A stretch of 64,000 bases of DNA, taken from the NCBI GenBank assembly GCA_903813345.2, contig CAIIXF020000012.1:34482572-34546571 (forward strand), given 5' to 3'. The notes below the pieces were generated by a model. It was not told where the DNA came from. It worked only from the letters and a program-made list of their open reading frames with translations, and did no database searches. How positions within the stretch are numbered: the first letter of the stretch is position 1; each line of letters begins with the position of its first letter. A program made the position numbers and the translations under genes. Source of the DNA: Owenia fusiformis (taxonomy: Eukaryota; Annelida; Polychaeta; Sabellida; Oweniidae). This document shows positions 47,432 to 57,700 of the stretch, piece by piece.

Positions 47432-48204
47432 TATATGAGCCAGGCCACAGGAAAAGGGGTCTTATCACATTTTTTTTCAATAATCGGATTTTTTGTTTGT
47501 CTTAGAAAGCACAAAGAGACCTTTCAAATGAGCCATGGCTTATGTCTTAACAATTTTTCGTTGCATATATAGACCAAAAAGTCGAATTTAAATTTAGCAC
47601 ATTTTCCTCTTAATCTTGGGCACATTTTTGGCTCTGTAGCAATATTCTAATTTTTGTGATAAGACCGGTTTTCCTATGGCCAGGCTCATATACATATCGT
47701 TTCAGACACCGCATCGCACATATAGCTTCGTGATTTTATTCCAAAAAATGTTCCCCCGCGGATACCACGGAAGTTATTTGAAAACTCGTTTGTATTTAGG
47801 CTCAAATTGTCACATGATTCTCCCAACCAACACACCAAAGAATTACCGAAATTAAGTAGTACCTTTTTGGCTTAACATACATGATTGATTGGCAATAAGC
47901 AGTTTGACAGCAGTTGTATTAAAACAGGGAAAATGATTGTCTTACCGTTAAGTGTTAGTTATCTCCGTTTATATTGATCAAATATATGAATTTTACGATC
48001 CAACACAACTAAGAATTAAACAGCCGTTATTTGAGCCATTTCTGGATCGCTTTCATACATGTTATCAATAGTATGTAAAATTTACCCTTTTTTGTTTTAT
48101 TTATTTTATTCTTCTTTATTCAATTTTAGTACATACAAATTACACAGGTAGTGACTGCCGAAGTTGAAAAACATTGGTGGCAGTTTTTTTTATTTAAATA
48201 TATA
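47432..48204. other. Intergenic, no gene seen
   Basis: AT-rich. Contains simple text such as GTGATAAGACCGGTTTTCC that echoes the preceding MITE edge, but nothing coding. Confidence 0.4.
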
Positions 48205-48811
48205 CAGGGTGTCAAATAAGTCCCACCCCCCTGCTACAGCTAAAACCTTAATAGACGGTACCTAGTGTGATATAGCATTGGAAAGATCATCCAAAGTTAT
48301 GTTAACTCACCAACTCTCAAGTATTTTGGATGAAATTTACCTATATTTTTATGATGTCTTTTATAATTAATGTACCCTCCTTTAAGTAGCTTTTTGCGTC
48401 AAAATGACAATGATATGACCTCAGAAATACGTCAAAAAGTTAACTTTTTTGCATTCCACTTGTTACAAAAAGGTTTTCATCACTTTCCTTGCATCTCTAT
48501 TTTCTAAACATCTAATCCTATCCAGAAATTGGTTAAATTCATGGCCATAAACATATTTAGTAATCTTGTGGTCCCTTGACCTTTCTTATACCCGATTCTT
48601 AAAATCCTGCCAAATACGCCAAATTGCCATGTTTCTAAGCATATGGTCACCTCGATTGAAACAATGTAAACATTTATGAGATCGATTGACATGTGTCAGA
48701 TATATACCAATCAACGTAACTTTGGAAGACCTTTCCAATGATATATCACACTCGGTACCAAATATCTTGGTTTTGGCTGTAGAGGGGGGACGGGACTTAT
48801 TTGACAACCTG
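48205..48811. mobile_element. MITE with CAGGGTGTCAAATAAGTCCC termini
   Basis: 607 bp, TA on both sides. The ends CAGGGTGTCAAATAAGTCCC and GGGACTTATTTGACAACCTG are inverted. Interior arms share CTGCTACAGC against GGCTGTAGAG and CATTGGAAAGATCATCCAAA against TTTGGAAGACCTTTCCAATG. A second copy is at 54620-55208. Confidence 0.8.
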
Positions 48812-49269
48812 TATAAGCACAAATGCCAAAGGGAAGGGTGACTAAAAACGTTAAAGAAACCCAACAAGAAAAGCAAACTGCAAGTGTCAATCTGTCATAA
48901 GAAAAGTAGACCCTATATCCCAAAACCATGATCTAACGTGAGAAGAAACAATGTCTAACATCCCCCTCCCCCTCCAATCGAGAACCAATATCACAATCCA
49001 GGACCAGAACACCAAGGGACATTTCATTCATACTGAAGTCATTACAATACATGTTGAAGAAAATACATAGATAGACATACATAGTAAAATTATAAAAAAC
49101 AAAAAAACTAAAGGGTGGTGTCAGGTTTTCTGTCAAGGGTGTTTAGGCAATAAGCAGAAAACAAATTAAATAATTAGTACTATTTACAGTTGAATACAAA
49201 GTTGGCAGTAATCTGCAGCACAGCTTGGTTTTCTTCAATCGTAAGTTCATCATTTCCATTAAGTAGAAA
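48812..49269. other. Intergenic, no gene seen
   Basis: AT-rich; the part next to 49270 is probably LINE 3' untranslated sequence belonging to the fragment that follows. Confidence 0.4.
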
Positions 49270-49620
49270 TTCAATTGTGTTTCGAACATTTGAATCTAGA
49301 AAAATTCATCGATGTGTAGGTTGCAGTGAAGGAAAAAGTGTTCAGTAGTTTGTGGTTTTCCACATTGACAGAGGTCATCCAAAATTCCAGGAAAGTTATG
49401 AACATATTTTTGTGATTTTAAAAGAAGTTCTACTCTAAGCCTGTTCAAACTTATTTCATAAAGTCTATCAATATCAATATTTTGACAATTTGTAAATATC
49501 TTTGGTTGAGATGAGAAGTTTCTTTTGACATGATTTTTGAAGGTGGATATTGTTGGACATCTCAATTCAAGTGGGAGTGAATTCCAAATACTTATGCATG
49601 AAAAGATACAGGAATTTCTA
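49270..49620 (-). mobile_element. LINE ORF2 C-terminal fragment, second family
   Basis: The minus strand reads SCISIWNSLPLELRCPTIST, then FKNHVKRNF, then LRVELLLKSQKYVHNFPGIL and CQCGKPQTTEHFFLHC. The pattern xxWNSLPxxxR, then xLR, then CxCGxxxTTEHFFLHC is the usual C-terminus of several non-LTR families, with its zinc-finger-like Cys/His. It has no relation in sequence to the C-terminus of the LINE at 46.6 kb, so it is a different family. Confidence 0.8.
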
Positions 49621-49677
49621 AAGGGGACATGCCATTAAGAGGCCATTCTCTGACTTAGTCATTTTTTCAAAAGTGTG

Positions 49678-50208
49678 AAAAATTAGTAATAAATTAGCAC
49701 TCGTGGCATAAGTGCTCACGAGCGCCATTTTGCCAGCCTGCTAATTTAGTAGTGCATATCTGCCTGTGTAGGACCAAATCCTATGTGAAAAACTAACAAT
49801 TTCATTGTTATTGGCATCACTTTCGACTATAATAACTTTGCCCCTTTATCCCAAATAACCTTGATATCTCTGATGAGATACAGTTTTAACTTTTAAAAGA
49901 AAAGTGAGCGTAGAAATGAAAGAATTTGATGAAAAATGGAAAAGGCTAAATAGCAAAAATATAAAGTATGACATGAAAATAAAAATCAAGAAGTAAACTT
50001 GGCATAAGGATAACAAGCCTCTGTATTCCAAGGTATGACATAAACGAATAAAAATGACGAATGTCTAACATTTCTCTCAATGTATTTTGAAAAGAAGATC
50101 TCACCTGTGTCTCGCCAACAATAAGGAACGGAAGTAAAAGTATTGGTGTCAATATGATCACTAATGTAGACTTTATCACCCATAAATATTTGCAAACTCT
50201 CCCGAAAA
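49678..50208 (-). pseudogene. Inverted copy of SLC13 exon 1 and flanking intron
   Basis: On the minus strand GRVCKYLWVIKSTLVIILTP, then ILLLPFLIVGETQ and a GTGAG donor match exon 1 of the SLC13 gene at 51745-51861. The match continues through more than 400 bp of intron sequence on the mirror strand, to AATTAGTAATAAATTAGCAC. Similarity starts at TTTCGGGAGAG, just after the first few codons of the true exon. The MGELT start is absent, and TAA lies in frame just upstream. It therefore cannot serve as an initiating exon as it stands. Confidence 0.8.
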
Positions 50209-50385
50209 AGCATTAAGTTCATTTCAAATATTAACTGTTTCAAGTCTTATTTGGGATTTAATACAAAATGGGCAAATTATATATATATCCTAGAATCTGT
50301 AGACATCGTCCTTGTTTACTTGACCTATATTTTGCAAACAAAGAAAATCATATTTCTGAACATATTTCTTCAGGTTGGTAATTAC

Positions 50386-50511
50386 TTTTTATATCCATAA
50401 CTGTTACTGTTTAACGCAACCTTAAATGGAGAAAGAAACACGAAGTGTTTTCGAAACGTCAATAAACAATAAAAAGGTTGTGTCAAGCAGTAACAGTTAT
50501 GGATATAAAAA
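50386..50511. repeat. Palindromic element, about 125 bp
   Basis: TTTTTATATCCATAACTGTT pairs with AACAGTTATGGATATAAAAA, and CGCAACCTT pairs with AAGGTTGTG further in. It lies between the two SLC13 exon-1 copies. Confidence 0.75.
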
Positions 50512-51744
50512 TAGAAAAACATAATTTGCATGTTAACTCTTTCACACTCCTCCAATTCCAAAAGTTTTGTTTCGTTTATGTGTTAAAGCCTCTTTATGTT
50601 TGAATTCTTATTTGCATAATCTTGAATTCTTATTTACATAATAACATAGTAACGGAATGTTAATAGAATATGTGAAATTAAAAGAATTGGGGTAATGGAA
50701 AAATAAATATATATATTAAAATTTGGAGAGTGTTGTCATTATAATACGAATACCATTTAGAAACATGCAAAAAATCATCGAGTAGTTTGAGAAAAACTCA
50801 AACTATCAAAAATTTGCCCCTCTACCCCCAATCACCTTGATTTTTATGCAAAAGGTGTCTTATATCTGTGGATCAAGCAAGAAAAATAACAGAGGTACAA
50901 AAAGCTTGCAAAACAGTACAATCGAAAAACTCGAGGTGGTCAATTTGCCCATAGGTACAGTATTTACAGTTTGCATGTGTAGTTTTTAGGTGAAGTGCTA
51001 CTAGAATATATATTAAGTTATAATTTATAATCTTTGATGGCTGTATTTGATGTATGCCATATTTTAATGTAGAAACTCACAAATATCCCATGGCTTTTTT
51101 ATCGTTATGTCTGTATTCTGTATGTTTGGTCGAAGTAATCGAATTTTTAATAGATGCGACAAAATGATATAAACCAAATTGATACAACTTTTTGATCTAA
51201 TTGATCAAAATCATTGTAAACCGTAAGGTGCTCGAATATTTAATTCAGAAAATGTACTGAAACGAAGTTAAATATTAAAATTAAATATGCTCGCCACTCT
51301 GTAATTTTGAGAGTCCATAAAGAACAATAAAATTTGACAAAACTAATATTGTAAAATTATAAAACATATTCAACTTGGTCAAGTACTGTAATAGTACAAC
51401 GGATGTCATTGAAGTTCATACTAGCTTTGGGTAATTTTACTCCATAATACACCCACATTTACATACTGCATTGGCTACTTGCTCGTCGGGCAAATATGTT
51501 TAATTGCCGACCTCTGTGGTAATACCTAAAAAACGATCTAGTTTACATTGGATAGCCACATTGTTCGTTGCGGAGAGCTTAACATTTCCCCAGATATCTT
51601 TTATTTTAATTCAGCTCAAAAAGTGATAAATCAAATCAAATTTGAAATATAAAGTGTCAGGGCTACTATTTATTACGCATTTGCGCTCTGGGCGCAAATT
51701 AAACTACTGGAGAGAAAATCAGAAGCAAAAACAAAGAATACAGG
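50512..51744. other. Upstream region of the SLC13 gene
   Basis: AT-rich, no other exon seen. Promoter expected here but not identifiable by eye. Confidence 0.4.
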
Positions 51745-54700
51745 ATGGGTGAATTGACTTTCGGGAGAGTTTGCAAATATTTATGGGTAATAAAGTCTAC
51801 ATTAGTGATCGTATTGACACCACTACTTTTACTTCCGTTCCTTATTGTTGGGGAGACCCAGGTAAGAACTTTTTTAAAAAATACATTGAGAGGAAAGTTA
51901 GACATTCATCGTTTTTATTGGTTTATGTCATACCTTGGAATACAGGGGTTTGTTATCCTTATGCCAATTTTACTTCTTGATTTTCAATTTCTTATCATAC
52001 TTTTTATTTTTGCTATTTAGTCTTTTCTATTTTCCATCAAATTCTTTCATTGCTACGCTCACTTTTCTTTTAAAAGTTAAACCGTATCTCATCATTGTAG
52101 CCTGCTTACGTTCTTTTTCTTGCAAGTTGGTTCTGTGCTTCCGTTATTTTTCTCTCAAAATTACACATTTTGGCAGAAATATCAAGGTTATTTGGGATAA
52201 AGGGGCAAAGTTATTTTCGTCGAAAGTGATGCCAATAACAATGAAATTGTTAGTTTTTCACATAGGATTTGGTCCTACACAGGCAAATATGCACTACTAA
52301 ATTAGCACTCTGGCAAAATGGCGCTCTTGAGTACTAATGCCACGAGTGCTAATTTATTACTAATTTTGTACTAACTGGGTATTCGGCGTATGTATGATTG
52401 TTCAGTGAGTAATGAAAAATCAATGAAATAAGCGCTATTTCATCACTCATCATATGAGTACTAATTTAGTACTAAAACACGCAATAAATCAGGAATCATG
52501 GCATACCTTTAAGTGCTCATTTAGGACTAATATTTTCTGAAATGAGTTCTCAATCAGCGCTAACCCCCCTATCACACAAAACTAGTTCTTACCCGTTCTT
52601 GCCAGTCCTACGAAAACGTCGTAAAACGGGCTCAATCTGGCTGTGGTCGGGAAATACGTCTAAAATAATTTGCTACTTCGTTATTATTCATAAACAGTCT
52701 TCAATACGTCCATCTCATTCGCAGTTCGTTCAGGTCGCACCACGTCGGTGTTCAACGTCAAATAACGCGTCCCTGCATCTAGAAGGTCATCATGACCTGA
52801 TTACAGAACGGAATGGTCGCCATCGAATTTTGAATCGATTCAAAATTCCAAATCACATTCCTCGTCCGGGAAAGTCCATGACGTTTGTAACCCCCCATCT
52901 CATCAAACTAGTTCTTACCCGTACTTGCCAGTCCTACGAAAACGTAGTAAAACGGGCTCAATCTGGCTGTGGTCGGGAAATATGTCTAAAATAATTAGCT
53001 ACTTCGTTCATAAACAGTCTTCAATACGTCCATCTCATTCGCAATTCGTTCAGGTCGCACCACGTCGGTGCACAACGTCGTATAACGCGTCCCTTAGTCT
53101 AGAAGGTCATCATGACCTGATTACAGAACGGTATGGTCGCCATCGAATTTTGAATCGATTCAAAATTCTAAATCACATTCCCCGTCCGGGAAAGTCCATG
53201 AAGTCAGTAAACTGACCATAGAATGTTGTAGCTACGTTCATTTCGTTCGCACACAGTTTCAAACCAGTTTTGAAGAACGCAGTGGCAACTTCCTTGGTTT
53301 GATAGCTATATTTTTGCTAAATCGTTAATAAATACGTTCTTAGTAAGTTTTAACCCGTTTGCAATTAGTTCTACCTCGTTCTCAATACGTCCTCAGACAG
53401 TTCAACTCGTTGTAAAAACGTCCCTAGTAGGATTGAGGTAAGACGGTTCCGTTCGTAGTGCGTCCAGTTCGTTGTTAGTTGGTTGTCACTCGTTCTAATT
53501 GTAGAACGTGACGACCAAGAGAACATTTTGAGCATGATCTAGGTTCTAGAGGACCTACCCGTTCGAGTACGTTCGATGAAGTTTGTAAAAGACCCTAAAC
53601 GGTTCTAAGTACGTCCAGTCCGTTCGTACACAGTTGAAGCCCGTTTTCGATAACGAAGTGAGAACTAGTTAGGTGTGATAGTAGGGTAAACAGAACATAG
53701 AATGTTGTTGCTACGTTCATTCCGTTCGCACACAGTTTAAAACCAGTTTTGAAGAACGCAGTGGCAATGTAATGACCCGAGGGCGCCCCAGGGGAATAAC
53801 TAATTAACTAACGAACTAACGAGCATAGTGTAACAAGCCAGATAAAGAAATTGAAAGAAAGTGTGCTAAATTCAATGCCCCGTGTATCCAAAGTCTGATG
53901 CTCTACCGACTGAGCTAAAGAGGCTTAAGCCACTACATCTGGACTGTAGTAGCATCTTTCTATCAAGGGTCGTTACACTATCTCCCCCTTTGAAAGGACC
54001 ACGCCCTCGTGGTCAGCCCTGCTTCCCTAGCAGTGACTATCATATACACATGGGCGCAAAGGATACAACCAATGCTCTGATCCCACTTCTGACACCAATG
54101 TAATGACCCGAAGGCGCCCCTCATTATAACGACTATAATGAGCATAGTGTAACAAGCCAGATAAAGAAATTGAAAGAAAGTGTGCTAAATTCAATGCCCC
54201 GTGTGGGAATCGAACCTAGGACCCTTGGATCCAAAGAATGATGCTCTACCAACTGAGCTATAAAGGCTGAGCTATAAGCTATAAGCCATATTGGCATATC
54301 ACCCTGTGTAGGAATTATAAACTGCATCTTAATTATTTTCATTTACATTTGAGTTACATATCTCACACAGACACAATTTACGATAATAATTATTTGTTCT
54401 GTTTATGGTTCATTTTTAAGTTGAAACGCATATTTACCTACCCCATTCACCCATTGCAAACGTCAGCTTATCTCAAGTTTCTTCATAATCTGGCACACAT
54501 TTGAGAATAATCCTAAAATTATTTATTGTAGCTAGCTGTATCATCAGTATATACTCTCACCAGTGTGTATTCTCATTAGTATATTGCTTAATCGATGTAT
54601 ATTTTCATCAATATATATACAGTGTCAAATAAATCTCGTCCCCCCTGCTACAGCTAGAACCTTAATAGATGGTGCCTAGTGTGATATATCATTGGAAAGA

Positions 54701-57700
54701 TCATACAAAGTTATGTTAACTCACCAACTCTTAAGTATTTTGGATGAACTTCACCTATATTTTCATGATGTCTTTTATAGTTAGCGTACCCTCCTTTAAG
54801 CAGCTTTTTTGCTTCAAAATGAGAAGGATTTGACCTCAGAAATACGTCAAAAATTTAATCTTTTTCGCATTCAACTTGTTAAAAAAATGTTTTCACCACT
54901 ATTTTCTACACATCTTCCCCTATCCGGAAATTGGTTAAATTCATTACCATAAACATATGTAGTCATTTTTAGGTCCTTTGACCTTTCTTATACCCGATTC
55001 TGAAAATCCTGCCAAATGCGCCGAATTGCCATGTTTCTAGGCCTGTGGTCATCTCAATTGATACACTGTAAAACTTTGTGAGATTGATTGACATGTGTCA
55101 GATATATGCTAATCAACGTAACTTTGGAAGACCTTTCCAATGATATATCACACTTGGTACCATATATCTTGGTATGGGCTGTAGAAGGGGGACTTATTCG
55201 ACACCCTGTATATATATTGTCACCAGTGTGTATTCTTATCAGTATATAATCTCATCGGTGTGAAATCTCGCGTGTATGATCTAGCTTTCAACAGTGTATC
55301 AATCAACAAGTCTATAACCACTGTTTCTTTTATACCACTTTTAATTTAAACATTAAAATCGTTTTGATATTTTAGGTAGCAAAATGTGGATATATTATCA
55401 TTTTAATGGCGATATATTGGTTGACAGAATGTATTCCAATGGGTGTAACCGCCCTAATACCAGTCATTCTTGTTCCTTTGATGGGCATTATGAAAAGCGC
55501 AGATATCTCCATGAACTACATCAAGGATATAAGCATGTTGCAAATAGCAGGACTAATGGTAGCGCTGGGTATAGAACGCGTGAATCTACACAGGCGAATC
55601 GCTCTGAGAATCTTGCTGTTGTTGGGAACGCAGCCTCGGTGGTAATAAATCATCAAATCTCTACCTCATCGTGTTTTGAATTTCTTTTTTATTCTTTTAT
55701 TTAAAACAATTCTTTCAGCCAGTTTCTCGAAAACAGGTTAATTATAATTCGCAAATTCAAGTGTGTTTTACGATGCTTTTATTTTTCGTCATGAGAGCAA
55801 CTTGTCTGCTCTTGTGTTTAAGCTGCTATATATATTCTTTATAAACATAAACATACATTGAATATTCAATACACACCAAATAAAACAATCAATTTACCAA
55901 ACCTTTGCCCAATCTATCGAATATTTTTTTATTTATCGAATATTAAAAGCTTTAAAATTTATTTTCGCTAAATAGTTACACTTGTCCTTTGTGTTGGCAT
56001 TTACATGTTTATACGTGTATTTGTGCAATGCAGCGAATCAATTTGTTATCCCTAACAAGTCGACCTTGGGGAAGACGTCTCCTTGAGTAAAGCGGTAAGT
56101 CATGTATTCATAAGATGTTAAGCTAAGGGCGAAGAGAAATATGTAATGTAAGCGCCACCTATATACATTCATGAAATATCTATATCTTTTACGACTATAA
56201 TGTATAAATACGACACAAAGTTTTATGATGATTGAATCTCTACAAAGAGGAGAGTCGACCTTCAGGAAGACGTCACCATATCTAGAGAGATGGGTCACGT
56301 ATTCAATGTACTTTGTGCGGACATCCGTCCGTAACTATATGTATTGAATGATTTTATATTTTTTGTTACCAAATATTATTAATTATCTCCAAGAATGGAG
56401 GGCAAATAAACATATTAATAATAACGCATGTATAATTCATTCAATTTTTTGTACATTCGGTATTTAGATTATTTATATTCGGTAAATACCGAATGCCATA
56501 TTCGATAAATTTCGTTATTTTTCGATACTTTACGAGATTTTCAGTCACGTGATATATTTTGACGATGTAGAACAGCAGCGCGGCCATTTTGCTAACTCGA
56601 GGTCACGTGACAAAATATCGCGACAACAACGAAAGTTATCGAATATTACATTATTGCATTCGGTAAATAACAAATTAACTTTCGGCAAAATGCATTTACT
56701 ATGTTGTAGAAAAATTAATCATTTGGTAAATATAGACAAACATATTTTGGTAGGGTTCAAATAGAAATTCGATATTGTTCTTTATATGCTACTCTTAAGG
56801 AATACCGTAACAATTTACACAAAAACATTCTATTCTGAAAATCTAATTTGCTGTATTAAATGTATGAACGTTTTCATTGAATGAAAATTTGAATTAGCGA
56901 ATATACCGTAAATATTCCATATATCGAATTAACTTGAATTTAATGTATAAAGAAGCAAAAAAAGCCATAATAGTCTTCAATCATTATTTTCAATTGGTAG
57001 GAAGTGAAATCAAACTTACACGATTAAGGAAATGCATAAAACATGGAGGATTTTTTGAAAACTGTATTCCTGTTTTTACATCCACTATTGCATGATAATA
57101 TCCAATCAGGAAGAGAAGCATCGTTTTAATTCAAACAACGAGATGAATACTTCTGGCACAACATGAGTTATTTGCAGTTTGCCAAAGCCAACCGCTGACC
57201 GATTAAATATGAATATCTATTTGTATATAAATCATTGTAGGTTGATGTTGGGATTTCTCTCGGTCACGTGGTTTCTGGCCATGTTCATGAGTACTTCTGG
57301 TTCAACTGTTGCTATGATGTTACCAACTCTCGAAGCCGTTCTTTCAAATCTCGAAGAACTACGCAAAGAAGGAGAATGTGAAGACATCGAAATCGTTCCC
57401 CTAGGTGAAACTACTTCATTTTAAATAGCTTGAAATTGTTACAAAATATTTGGCCATTTCTATTTCCAAATTAGCGAATACATATAAGAACAGATTAATA
57501 CCATCAGTGAAGCCATGGGCTTTCTGGAGAATCAGTCACTTGATTTCTGTTCATTTATTGGAACTTCTACACTATTTTTTACTTGATTACGTTATCTCAT
57601 TTCGTGACAAGGTTCCACAGTGGTATAGTATCTTCCTTGACGTTTGTAGATTTTGGATAGGGTTCTAATTAAATTGTTATTAATTAATGTATATTGTTGT

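Larger units (their letters stand above)
53768..54300 (-). mobile_element. Miniature LTR retrotransposon (TRIM-like) with tRNA-like sequence in its LTRs
   Basis: Read on the minus strand: a left LTR (about 54300 to 54099) ends GGGTCATTACA. One base later comes a primer-binding site, TGGTGTCAGAAGTGGGA (54097-54081), complementary to the 3' end of tRNA-Leu as I recall it. About 100 nt of internal DNA without coding follow, then a polypurine tract AAAGGGGGAGATAG (ending at 53978). The right LTR (53977-53768) begins TGTAACGACCC and again ends GGGTCATTACA. The two LTRs share GGGGCATTGAATTTAGCACA and the following 60 or so bases. The 5' edge of the left LTR is unclear. Both LTRs contain a tRNA-like AGCTCAGTxGGTAGAGCATC block. 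Confidence 0.7.

Noticed and set aside
52542-53215. Frames of 150 and 96 codons with the shared words KTGSIWLWSGN and GHHDLITER
   Set aside because: The similarity between them is only the tandem DNA duplication; there is no domain and no splice context.
54195-54267. Functional tRNA gene
   Set aside because: Mismatches in the T stem and poor acceptor pairing, and a partner copy lacking the T arm, fit an LTR-embedded relic better.
57450-57668. 72-codon frame in SLC13 intron 3
   Set aside because: Hydrophobic by AT-rich composition only; it does not match any SLC13 segment and lies between exons whose phases join directly.
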